6,338 bases of DNA, from contig JBCCOV010000250.1 of assembly GCA_039039985.1 (NCBI GenBank), positions 1 through 6,338 on the forward strand. The letters run 5' to 3'. A program made the translations under genes and the position numbers. Within the stretch, counting starts at the first letter, position 1, and every line of letters begins with the position of its first letter. Shown piece by piece: positions 1-6,338 of this stretch. The notes beneath the pieces are model-generated. The model worked only from the letters and a program-made list of their open reading frames with translations. It did no database searches and had not been told where the DNA came from. This stretch comes from JBCBWG01 sp039039985 (GTDB lineage Bacteria; Pseudomonadota; Alphaproteobacteria; Rhizobiales; Hyphomicrobiaceae).

Positions 1-1
1 C

Positions 2-397
2 TGTTCCTTGCGTGCCGGCGGCGCGAAAGACGACACCGTGACCGATCTCTTGTCCCGGTCCGGCTTTTCCGTGCGACCGTTGACGCCGTCGATGGCGTGC
101 TGTGGCGGCATCGGCGCGTACCCGATTGTTGAGCCGGACCTGGCGCAGCAAATGCGCACGTCGATTGCCGCTGATGTGGCACGCGCCGGGATCGATCTGT
201 TGGCTGTGCATGACGTCGGATGCTTGACACATCTGGCCAATCATTCGCCTGCGCCGGTGGCGCATATTGTCGAATTGCTCGACTGGGCGCACGGCGGGCC
301 GACGCCGCCGGGGTTGCGCGCCTTCAATAAAGCTGTACGTGAGGTCCCAAAGCCGCAACCGCGTGATCGCGCAGATGACGACCCCACGGACGAGTGA
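2..397 (+). CDS. glcF: Glycolate oxidase iron-sulfur subunit (GlcF-like), C-terminal fragment
   Basis: This is the C-terminal 131 residues of a protein whose start lies left of the window. It carries the cysteine-rich CCG domain that binds or contacts an iron-sulfur centre: Cys1 (CSLRAGG), the Cys33-Cys34 pair in CCGGIGAYPIVEPDLAQQMR, and Cys74 in DVGCLTHL. It then has PVAHIVELLDWAHGG, which closely resembles the C-terminal end of GlcF. In that family GlcD, GlcE and GlcF oxidise glycolate to glyoxylate and pass electrons to the membrane quinone pool. The last 30 or so residues are proline-rich, charged and look poorly conserved. The frame ends in two stops in a row (TGA at 395-397, TAG at 398-400). 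CCG domains also occur in LutA, GlpC and HdrB-type proteins, and the missing N-terminal ferredoxin-like half would settle the matter. I am sure of the CCG domain and fairly sure of GlcF. Confidence 0.75.
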   Translation, partial: CSLRAGGAKDDTVTDLLSRSGFSVRPLTPSMACCGGIGAYPIVEPDLAQQMRTSIAADVARAGIDLLAVHDVGCLTHLANHSPAPVAHIVELLDWAHGGPTPPGLRAFNKAVREVPKPQPRDRADDDPTDE

Positions 398-571
398 TAG
401 GGGTGCGTTAAAGAGCGTTGCGGCGTTCACCCGTTGCATTCAGGGCGAATTGTCATGTAACGGGGCCCCACCGTCGATCGTCGTTCGGCGATCTGTGTGG
501 GCCGGTGAAGCGATTCAGCCTATGGCGGACATGATCTAGGCGATTCCGCGAGCGATGGGACAGGCCAAGCC
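398..571. other. Intergenic region upstream of the hisS operon
   Basis: This gap of about 170 nt separates the GlcF-like gene from hisS and is where the hisSZG promoter would be expected. It contains an imperfect hairpin at 476-493: GATCGTC pairs with GGCGATC including one G-U pair, with a GTTC loop. No U-run follows, so it is at best a weak terminator for the upstream gene. TTGTCA at 450-455 matches a sigma-70 -35 box at five of six bases, but no good -10 hexamer lies 16-18 nt downstream. GGGGCCCC at 462-469 is a loop-less palindrome. I see no run of histidine codons that would form a his leader peptide and no recognisable riboswitch. Confidence 0.4.
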
Positions 572-2080
572 ATGGCGAAACAAAAGCGTGCCGCACGGCC
601 AAAAGCGTCGTTGCCGAAAGGCTTCCGCGATGTCGATGCGTCGGAAATCCGGCGCATGGACGCAATGTTGGCCGAGATCCGGGGCGTCTTCGAGACGTAC
701 GGGTTTGAGCCACTCGAGACCCCGGCATTCGAGTTTACCGAGGCACTCGGCAAGTTCCTGCCGGACCAGGATCGGCCAAACGCCGGTGTGTTTTCGCTAC
801 AAGACGATGATGAGCGGTGGCTGAGCCTCCGATACGATCTCACAGCTCCGCTGGCCCGGCACGTTGCAGAGAACTTTCAGACGATCCCAAAGCCGTTTCG
901 CCGCTATGCGTTTGGCCCGGTGTGGCGCAACGAAAAGCCCGGGCCCGGTCGGTTTCGCCAATTCATGCAGTTTGACGCGGATACGGTCGGGACGGAAAGC
1001 GTCGCGGCTGATGCCGAGATCTGCATGCTTGCAGCAGACACATTAGAGCGGCTCGGGATTGCACGCGGCAACTATGTGCTGAAGGTGAACAACCGCAAGG
1101 TCCTGGACGGGATCATGCAGGCGATCGGTATCGATCTCGCGGCGGCCGATGACGCGGCGCGCAGGCTGACAATTCTGCGGGCCATGGACAAGCTCGATCG
1201 CCTCGGGATCGACGGGGTTCGCGCCCTGCTCGGGGCCGGGCGCATGGATGACAGCGGCGATTTTACCAAGGGCGCTGAGCTCACCGACAATCAAATCGCG
1301 CTGATTACCGGATTTCTTGAAGCCGGTCAGGACGATGCGGCCCTGTCGCGTTTGTCCAATCTGGTCGGTGACATCCCGCTGGGTCGCGAGGGCGTTGATG
1401 AGCTTTCGACAATTCGCGATTTGGTTGTGGCCAGTGGCTACGATGTTGATCGCATCACCATTGACCCGTCCGTGGTGCGCGGTCTCGAATACTACACTGG
1501 TCCGGTATTCGAGGCTGAGTTGACGTTTGAAAGCCGAAACGAAGACGGCGATGTTGCGCGCTTCGGTTCGGTTGGCGGCGGCGGTCGTTATGACGATCTT
1601 GTGGCCCGCTTTACCGGACAACGCGTCCCGGCAACCGGCATATCGATTGGCGTGTCGCGTTTAGCAGCGGCGTTGGCAGCGCTGGATGCCGGCAACACAG
1701 CAGCAGTTCCGGGCCCTGTTGTGGTTCTGGTCATGGATCGTGACGAGCTTCCGCGCTATCAGCGCATGGCCGCCGAGCTTCGGAATGCCGGGGTTCGCGC
1801 AGAAATGTATGTCGGAACAGCCGGTATGAAAGCGCAAATGAAGTATGCCGATCGCCGGAATGCGCCCTGCGTCGTGATCCAGGGCGGGTCAGAGCGCGAC
1901 GTTGGAGAAGTGCAAATCAAGGACCTGATCGAAGGCACGCGCCTGTCGAGCGAAATCAAAGACGCAGCCGAATGGAAAGAGGCGCGGCCGGCGCAGTTTT
2001 CCGTTGCGGAAGCTGATCTCGTGAGTGCCGTCCAGAACGTGCTTGCGCGGCACGGTTTAGCGCGAAACGGGAGCAGCTAA
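572..2080 (+). CDS. hisS: Histidyl-tRNA synthetase, alphaproteobacterial type
   Basis: This cytoplasmic class II aminoacyl-tRNA synthetase joins histidine to tRNA-His using ATP. It has 502 residues against about 424 in E. coli. The N-terminus holds the PKGFRD element (15-20). Motif 2 begins with LRYDLTAPLAR (86-96), and its loop RNEKPGPGRFRQF runs from 119 to 131. The histidine-specific signature RGLEYYTG is at 303-310, with the arginine that contacts substrate in known HisRS structures, followed by GGGGRYDDL (335-343). Motif 3 lies in TGISIGVSRLAAAL (355-368). Residues from about 382 to 497 form the C-terminal anticodon-binding domain. The ATG at 572 is the only sensible start, with purine-rich GGGACAGG (557-564) just upstream. 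The gene leads an operon with hisZ, which follows after 4 nt. The motif-2 loop differs from the ERPQ-GRYRQF form of E. coli and marks the divergent alphaproteobacterial group. Confidence 0.98.
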   Translation: MAKQKRAARPKASLPKGFRDVDASEIRRMDAMLAEIRGVFETYGFEPLETPAFEFTEALGKFLPDQDRPNAGVFSLQDDDERWLSLRYDLTAPLARHVAENFQTIPKPFRRYAFGPVWRNEKPGPGRFRQFMQFDADTVGTESVAADAEICMLAADTLERLGIARGNYVLKVNNRKVLDGIMQAIGIDLAAADDAARRLTILRAMDKLDRLGIDGVRALLGAGRMDDSGDFTKGAELTDNQIALITGFLEAGQDDAALSRLSNLVGDIPLGREGVDELSTIRDLVVASGYDVDRITIDPSVVRGLEYYTGPVFEAELTFESRNEDGDVARFGSVGGGGRYDDLVARFTGQRVPATGISIGVSRLAAALAALDAGNTAAVPGPVVVLVMDRDELPRYQRMAAELRNAGVRAEMYVGTAGMKAQMKYADRRNAPCVVIQGGSERDVGEVQIKDLIEGTRLSSEIKDAAEWKEARPAQFSVAEADLVSAVQNVLARHGLARNGSS

Positions 2081-2084
2081 GCCA

Positions 2085-3275
2085 GTGACGCCTGAGACCG
2101 CCCAACAGTTCCGGGCTCTGGAGCATCAAGCCCACGACCTCATGAACTTCTTTTGCGAGGTTGGTTATGAGGCCGTCGCGCCGTCCGTGATTCAGCCGGC
2201 CGATATCTTTCTCGATGTCGTTGGCGAGGACCTGCGCCGGCGGACGTACGTTTTCTCCGACACCGATGGCGCTGAGCTTTGTCTGCGGCCGGATCTCACG
2301 GTGCCGACGTGTCGCCTGCACTGGCAACGCTGTACACAAAATGGCTCCAGTACGCTGGCGCGCTACTGTTACAACGGTCCCGCATTCCGGTTTCAGCCGG
2401 CCGATGCGAGCACGGCCCATCCGCGCGAGTTCCGCCAGCTCGGCATCGAGCTTTTCGGCGACAAGAACAAGGAGCGGGCGGATATCGAGGTTTTGCACTT
2501 GATCGTCGAGGCGCTCCGGCGTGCAGGGCTCAAGCAGTTCCGCATTCGGATCGGCGATCTCGGGATCTTTCAAGACCTGCTGAGCGTGTTGGATCTGCCG
2601 GCCCGTTGGCGGGACCGCTTGCGTGCGAGCCTCTGGCGTCCCGATACATTTCGAGACGAATTGCGCCGCCTTGCGACGCAGCCCGATGCCTCAATCGAAG
2701 GTTTGCCTGAGGCGCTTGTTGCAGCGCTAAGGGGATGTGATGCGAAGGCTGCCGAGCGCGTCGTAACCGCCTACTTCGACGAAAACGACATCGAGCTGAT
2801 TGGAACGCGGACCTTGCGCGAGATCGTGGATGCGTTGATGAGCGCCATCGCGGACGCGGAGGCGGATGCCCTTCCTGCGGAGACGGTGCGGCTGATTGAG
2901 CTTTACTTCGACGTCAAGGCGCCGGCCCGTGCCGCCGGTGCGCGGTTGGCCGATCTGATGCAAGAAAACGGCGTTGATATCGCGCCGGCATTGGCGCTCT
3001 ACCAAAAGCGCCTCAAGCTGTTGACTGAGCTCGACATCGATGTTGCGACCGTCGAGTTTTCCGCCGAGTTCGGACGGACGATCCAGTACTATACGGGGTT
3101 CGTGTTTGAGGTTCTTGCCGAGCCGCTGGGTGAGCGAAGTCCGGTTGCCGGCGGCGGACGCTACGACAATCTGATGCGGATGGTTGGCGCGAAGGTCGAA
3201 GTCCCGGCCGTCGGCGCCATGATCCATACCGAACGGCTTTTGTCCGTGGTTGGTGACGGAGGGCGGCGTGACTGA
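2085..3275 (+). CDS. hisZ: ATP phosphoribosyltransferase regulatory subunit
   Basis: HisZ is a paralogue of the HisRS catalytic domain that does not charge tRNA. It binds short-form HisG and is needed for activity and histidine feedback in ATP phosphoribosyltransferase, the first step of histidine synthesis. The 396 residues keep the class II fold: LRPDLTVPTCR (67-77) matches motif 2, RYCYNGPAFRFQ (93-104) and REFRQLGIELFG (114-125) flank the motif-2 loop, GRTIQYYTGFVFE (330-342) replaces the HisRS RGLEYYTG signature, and GGGRYDNL (356-363) precedes a short end. There is no anticodon-binding domain, which separates it from a second HisRS. It starts at a GTG, 4 nt after the hisS stop, with GGGAG at 2069-2073 inside the end of hisS, so translation is probably coupled. 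Its last 8 nt overlap hisG. Confidence 0.95.
   Translation: MTPETAQQFRALEHQAHDLMNFFCEVGYEAVAPSVIQPADIFLDVVGEDLRRRTYVFSDTDGAELCLRPDLTVPTCRLHWQRCTQNGSSTLARYCYNGPAFRFQPADASTAHPREFRQLGIELFGDKNKERADIEVLHLIVEALRRAGLKQFRIRIGDLGIFQDLLSVLDLPARWRDRLRASLWRPDTFRDELRRLATQPDASIEGLPEALVAALRGCDAKAAERVVTAYFDENDIELIGTRTLREIVDALMSAIADAEADALPAETVRLIELYFDVKAPARAAGARLADLMQENGVDIAPALALYQKRLKLLTELDIDVATVEFSAEFGRTIQYYTGFVFEVLAEPLGERSPVAGGGRYDNLMRMVGAKVEVPAVGAMIHTERLLSVVGDGGRRD
3258..3263 (+). promoter_or_regulatory. Ribosome binding site of hisG, inside hisZ
   Basis: GGAGGG lies within the final codons of hisZ, 4 nt before GTG at 3268. It favours that GTG over the in-frame TTG at 3250 and GTG at 3253, which would add MVTEGG ahead of the conserved start of HisG. 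Confidence 0.65.
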
Positions 3276-3966
3276 AACGCTTGTCTTCGCCATCCCGTCG
3301 AAAGGACGCCTGATGGACCGCACGCTGGCGGTTCTTGAGCAGGCGGAGCTTTATCTGCAACGTTTCGGGAGTTCTCGCGGGTACCGCGGCGAGATCAAGG
3401 GCCTCGAGAACTTGGAAGTCGCTTTCATGTCCGCAGGCGAGATTGCGTCTGCGTTGCGCAGCGGGCGTGCGCATCTTGGCGTGACGGGGGAAGACCTCAT
3501 GAGGGAGGAGGTCTCGGCGCCGGAAGCGTGCGTTGAGTTCGTGACCAAGCTTGGCTTCGGCCACGCCGACGTGGTTGTCGCCGTCCCGAAATGCTGGCTC
3601 GACGTCCGTCGCATGCGGGATTTGGGAGAGGCGGCGATCCAGTTCCGCCGATTGCATGGTCGGCGGATCCGTGTTGCAACCAAGTACATGAATCTGACGC
3701 GTGGTTACTTTACGCGGCATGCGATCAGCGACTATCGGCTGGTTGAAAGTCTCGGTGCGACTGAGGGAACGCCGGCAGCCGGGACTGCGGAGGCGATTGT
3801 CGACATCACGAGCACTGGCGCGACGTTGACGGCAAATGGCCTGAAGATCCTCGCCGACGGCGTTATTCTGAAGTCACAAGCGAATCTGATCGCGTCGCGA
3901 ACTGCGCGGTGGGACCCGGAGACGCGCGCGGCACAGAACCAGCTCTTTGCGCGGCTTCAGCTGTAG
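3268..3966 (+). CDS. hisG: ATP phosphoribosyltransferase catalytic subunit, short form
   Basis: HisG condenses ATP with PRPP to give N1-(5-phosphoribosyl)-ATP, the committed step of histidine synthesis in the cytoplasm. From the GTG at 3268 the protein has 232 residues. It shows FAIPSKGRL (7-15) at the N-terminus, GVTGEDL (71-77) in the periplasmic-binding-protein-like core, ADVVVAVP (100-107), VATKY (136-140), and the PRPP-binding loop DITSTGATL (179-187), followed by NGLKILADGVILKS. It ends right after the catalytic domain and lacks the C-terminal ACT-like regulatory domain of the long form, so it should depend on HisZ encoded immediately upstream. It overlaps hisZ by 8 nt, which suggests coupled translation and matched subunit amounts. 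Upstream in-frame TTG 3250 and GTG 3253 are possible but less likely starts. It is the last gene of the operon seen here. Confidence 0.97.
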   Translation: MTETLVFAIPSKGRLMDRTLAVLEQAELYLQRFGSSRGYRGEIKGLENLEVAFMSAGEIASALRSGRAHLGVTGEDLMREEVSAPEACVEFVTKLGFGHADVVVAVPKCWLDVRRMRDLGEAAIQFRRLHGRRIRVATKYMNLTRGYFTRHAISDYRLVESLGATEGTPAAGTAEAIVDITSTGATLTANGLKILADGVILKSQANLIASRTARWDPETRAAQNQLFARLQL

Positions 3967-3984
3967 GCGCGCCAGCCGTCTGTG

Positions 3985-4005
3985 AGCACGTCGGTGCGAC
4001 GTGCT
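3985..4005. terminator. Perfect 9-bp hairpin between convergent hisG and recQ
   Basis: AGCACGTCG (3985-3993) and CGACGTGCT (3997-4005) form a perfect 9-bp stem with a GTG loop. A possible G-U pair (3984 with 4006) extends it into the recQ stop codon. It begins 18 nt after the hisG stop and sits directly beyond the recQ stop (4006-4008), filling the only gap between the two convergent genes. There is no clear T-run on either strand, so intrinsic termination is uncertain. A bidirectional terminator or 3'-end stabilising hairpin is the likely role. Confidence 0.6.
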
Positions 4006-6252
4006 TCAAACCGCGTCGGCCAGGACGCATTTGAGAACGCCATAATCGTACCGGCCGTCGAGCGCCTTGAAGGCGGGTTTGAGTTGTCCGCTTTCGAATG
4101 TGCCGCACGCCTCGAACGCAGCTCGGATTTCTTCGGCATCGCCAGGTTCAATATCCAAAATCTCATCCGCATCCACCACGCCGGCTTCGATGGCTTCAGC
4201 AAAGTGGCCATAGACAGTGGATGCGGACAAGCCGCGGACATCGGCACTCGTGTCCGGCGTCCACTTCGCACCATGAAGGGCCAGGCTGATCTGAACATGC
4301 GGCGCAAGCCGGTCGAGTCGTCCCGTCGCATTGTTTGATTGCAATGCCGCGTAACCGATAACGGTTGCCGTCAATACATCACCGTATCGGGTGATCTTTG
4401 CGCGCCCGAGGCCGACGATCCCCGTCAGCGCATCCGATGTTGTGGGGCGGCTCGCAGCGATCGCCGCCAAGGTGCGGTCATGGCAAATGACGTAAGGTGG
4501 CACGTTGGCTGAACTGGCGAGTTCACGGCGCAGCGCCTTCAACAAGTCGAACAACGCCATATCTTGAGGCGCGACGTTGAGCGCCTTGTCCTTCGCGCGC
4601 GATTTCGGTCCGCCACCGCGACGCTTGGTTGGGAGGTCGTGGCGGATCGGGAAGTTCACTTCGCCTTTCAGCAGCGGTCGTGTTGTCGCCGTGAAGCCGA
4701 GCGTCTGATATCCCTCGGAGTCGTGTGTGATGAAGCCGCCGGCAAGGAGTTGGCGAAAAACCCGTCGCCAAATCACAGTGTCCGCATCGGCGCCGATTCC
4801 GAACACGGACAGGCGGTCGTGTCCGTTCTTGCGAATGCGGGCATCATCGGCGCCGCGCAGCACATCGATCAGATAGGTAACGCCGAACCGCTCCTCCGTG
4901 CGGTGGATCGCGGACAGGGCCTTCTGTGCGAGGACCTTGCCGTCAATCATGGCAGGTGGCGTCAGGCACGTATCGCAGTTTCCGCACGGGTTCGGATACG
5001 CCTCGTCAAAGTAGGCCAGAAGCGCCTGGCGGCGACAGCCTGCTGTTTCGCAAAGACCGATAAGGGCGTCGAGCTTTTGATACTGGATCGCCTTGAACTG
5101 CGGACTGCTCTCGGACTGGTCAATCCAGTTACGCTGTTGGATGAGGTCGTTAAAGCCGTAGGCCATCCAGGCGCTGGCCGGTTCGCCGTCGCGTCCGGCG
5201 CGTCCGGTCTCTTGATAATAGGCCTCAATCGACTTTGGCAGATTGAGATGCGCAACGAACCGGACGTCGGGTTTGTCAATGCCCATGCCGAACGCGATTG
5301 TTGCGACGATGATCAGTCCGTCTTCTGCAAGGAACCGTTCTTGCGTGCGCCGGCGGACGTCCGGGTCCAGGCCGGCATGATAGGGCAGGGCCTGTCGCCC
5401 CTTCTCGGACAGCCAGGCTGCCGTTTCTTCAGCCCGCTTGCGCGAGAGGACATAGACGATGCCGGCGTCGGTCTCGTGTTCGTTTGCAATAAACTGCCAG
5501 AGCTGTGTCCGTGCGCCGACGTTGCCGACTTCGGCAATGGTGTAGCGAATGTTCGGCCGGTCGAAACTTGCGACGAATGTTTCCGCGCCTTCGAGGCGGA
5601 GGGTCTGGACAATGTCAGCGCGCGTTCGCGCATCGGCGGTTGCCGTCAGCGCCACCCGCGGCACATTGGGAAACCGGGTCGTCAATATGTCGAGCTGACG
5701 GTACTCGGGACGGAAGTCGTGCCCCCATTGCGAAACGCAATGGGCTTCATCGATCGCGAACAGCGATAGGGTGCAATCGTCGAGGAGCGCCAGAGTCCGA
5801 TCCTGCGCGAGGCGTTCGGGTGCGACATAGAGGAGATCGAGATCGCCGGCACGCATGCGACGCTCCACGTCGCGTTGTGTTTCGCGATCGAGTGTGGAGT
5901 TCAAGTAGGCGGCTCGGACTCCGACTTGAGCCAGCGCGTCGACCTGATCGTGCATCAGCGCGATCAACGGCGAAATGACAATGCCGATACCGGGACGGAC
6001 CAGGGCCGGGATCTGATAGCAGAGAGATTTCCCGCCGCCCGTCGGCATGAGCCCGAACGCATCCCGCCCCGCGAGCAGCGTTTCGATAATCGCCGACTGG
6101 TGCAGGCGAAACCCCGGATATCCGAACACGGTACGCAAACACTGCTGCGCGTCGTCCATCGTGGCGGTGCGTGCGACCGACGCCGGCTCAAGGCGCGCGT
6201 CGGGGCACGAGGCAGCGAAATCGGCGTGGTTCGTAAAGGTCTCGTCCTGCAT
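4006..6252 (-). CDS. recQ: ATP-dependent DNA helicase RecQ with extra C-terminal helix-turn-helix domain
   Basis: RecQ is a 3'-5' superfamily 2 DNA helicase that acts in recombination, repair and rescue of stalled forks. From the ATG at 6252 it has 748 residues, against about 610 in E. coli. Walker A MPTGGGKS is at 69-76, DEAH at 168-171, the RecQ aromatic-rich loop AHCVSQWGHDFR at 170-181, TAT at 203-205, FGMGIDKPDVR at 321-331 and motif VI QETGRAGRD at 347-355. Zinc-binding cysteines are Cys406, Cys423, Cys426 and Cys429 (CGNCDTC). A winged-helix region (about 437-540), a basic linker (542-556) and an HRDC domain (about 560-640) follow. The last 100 or so residues, with GLSASTVYGHFAEAI (674-688) and LKPAFKAL...YDYGVLKCVLA (724-745), resemble the HTH_40-type module found at the end of some bacterial RecQ proteins. 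The frame stays open upstream to the window edge, but 6252 has the best ribosome binding site. The ATG at 6159 aligns nearest to the start of E. coli RecQ but lacks one. The gene is convergent with hisG and appears intact. Confidence 0.96.
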   Translation of the reverse strand: MQDETFTNHADFAASCPDARLEPASVARTATMDDAQQCLRTVFGYPGFRLHQSAIIETLLAGRDAFGLMPTGGGKSLCYQIPALVRPGIGIVISPLIALMHDQVDALAQVGVRAAYLNSTLDRETQRDVERRMRAGDLDLLYVAPERLAQDRTLALLDDCTLSLFAIDEAHCVSQWGHDFRPEYRQLDILTTRFPNVPRVALTATADARTRADIVQTLRLEGAETFVASFDRPNIRYTIAEVGNVGARTQLWQFIANEHETDAGIVYVLSRKRAEETAAWLSEKGRQALPYHAGLDPDVRRRTQERFLAEDGLIIVATIAFGMGIDKPDVRFVAHLNLPKSIEAYYQETGRAGRDGEPASAWMAYGFNDLIQQRNWIDQSESSPQFKAIQYQKLDALIGLCETAGCRRQALLAYFDEAYPNPCGNCDTCLTPPAMIDGKVLAQKALSAIHRTEERFGVTYLIDVLRGADDARIRKNGHDRLSVFGIGADADTVIWRRVFRQLLAGGFITHDSEGYQTLGFTATTRPLLKGEVNFPIRHDLPTKRRGGGPKSRAKDKALNVAPQDMALFDLLKALRRELASSANVPPYVICHDRTLAAIAASRPTTSDALTGIVGLGRAKITRYGDVLTATVIGYAALQSNNATGRLDRLAPHVQISLALHGAKWTPDTSADVRGLSASTVYGHFAEAIEAGVVDADEILDIEPGDAEEIRAAFEACGTFESGQLKPAFKALDGRYDYGVLKCVLADAV

Positions 6253-6257
6253 TGTCA

Positions 6258-6261
6258 TCCT
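6258..6261 (-). promoter_or_regulatory. Ribosome binding site that sets the recQ start
   Basis: On the minus strand AGGA (6261 to 6258) lies 5 nt before ATG at 6252. An ATG at 6258, two codons earlier in frame, overlaps this AGGA and so is less well placed. Far-upstream ATGs lie in the tandem repeat and have no such motif. Confidence 0.5.
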
Positions 6262-6298
6262 GTGTCGCGGTGAGATCTTACGGCCGGGCCAGACCGCC

Positions 6299-6338
6299 CA
6301 TGACATTGCGCCATGACATTGCGCCATGACATTGCGCC
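6299..6338. repeat. Tandem 13-bp direct repeat upstream of recQ
   Basis: Three perfect head-to-tail copies of CATGACATTGCGC occupy 6299-6311, 6312-6324 and 6325-6337, and base 6338 matches the first base of a fourth. The array runs off the right edge, so its full length is unknown. Each unit holds the near-palindrome ATGACAT and the palindrome GCGC. It lies 47 nt upstream of the chosen recQ start. A TAAGAT at 6280-6275 on the minus strand could be a -10 box, which would put the repeats at and above the -35 region, but no good -35 hexamer is present. It could be an operator array or simply a slippage-prone tandem repeat. Confidence 0.9.

Noticed and set aside
450..478. Sigma-70 promoter for hisS based on TTGTCA at 450-455
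   Set aside because: The -35 match is good, but no hexamer 16-18 nt downstream resembles TATAAT, so I do not call it as a feature.
398..571. His-operon leader peptide or attenuator, or T-box, ahead of hisS
   Set aside because: There is no small ORF rich in histidine codons, no T-box core and no terminator with a U-run. Only a weak imperfect hairpin at 476-493 is present.
1043..1621. Open frame of 192 codons on the minus strand inside hisS
   Set aside because: It is antisense to conserved HisRS motifs, its translation is not recognisable, and it is explained as a coding shadow.
1956..2573. Open frame of 205 codons on the minus strand across the hisS-hisZ junction
   Set aside because: It is antisense to two certain genes, has no recognisable domain and no sign of its own ribosome binding site.
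3966..3973. GGCGCGCC palindrome overlapping the end of hisG
   Set aside because: An 8-bp loop-less palindrome in high-GC sequence is not significant on its own.
4564..5769. Open frame of 401 codons on the + strand, antisense to recQ
   Set aside because: It lies wholly inside recQ on the other strand. Long open shadow frames are expected in high-GC DNA. Its product shows no domain I recognise, while recQ has all its motifs.
6299..6338. CRISPR array
   Set aside because: The 13-bp units are directly abutting with no spacers, and the unit is much shorter than a CRISPR repeat.

Overview
The window looks like an ordinary stretch of chromosome from a high-GC alphaproteobacterium. The strongest clue is the histidyl-tRNA synthetase. 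Its motif-2 loop (RNEKPGPGRFRQF) and its length of about 500 residues are typical of the divergent alphaproteobacterial HisRS, not the E. coli type. The hisS-hisZ-hisG gene order and the short-form HisG fit the same assignment. Genus or order cannot be read from the sequence alone; Hyphomicrobiales (Rhizobiales)-like and Rhodospirillales-like bacteria are both plausible.

Layout. (1) Positions 2-397, + strand: the C-terminal end of a CCG-domain iron-sulfur protein, most like the glycolate oxidase subunit GlcF, cut by the left edge. (2) Positions 398-571: a short intergenic stretch with a weak hairpin and no convincing promoter. (3) Positions 572-3966, + strand: a tightly packed operon of hisS, hisZ and hisG, with a 4-nt gap and then an 8-nt overlap. 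(4) Positions 3967-4005: a 39-nt gap between convergent genes, holding a perfect 9-bp hairpin that probably separates the two transcripts. (5) Positions 4006-6252, - strand: a complete RecQ-family DNA helicase with zinc-binding, winged-helix and HRDC regions plus an extra C-terminal helix-turn-helix module. (6) Positions 6253-6338: the recQ upstream region, including a tandem array of a 13-bp repeat that runs into the right edge.

How the genes work together. HisG (short form, no regulatory domain) and HisZ (a HisRS-like protein without the anticodon-binding domain) should together form the hetero-oligomeric ATP phosphoribosyltransferase, the first and feedback-regulated step of histidine synthesis. 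HisS, encoded just upstream, uses the histidine product to charge tRNA-His. The operon therefore places an aminoacyl-tRNA synthetase beside its own catalytically repurposed paralogue. RecQ and the GlcF-like protein have no evident functional link to histidine metabolism.

I found no convincing undescribed system. The items most worth a second look are the 13-bp tandem repeat in front of recQ, the extra C-terminal domain of RecQ, and the divergent HisRS with what it predicts for tRNA-His.
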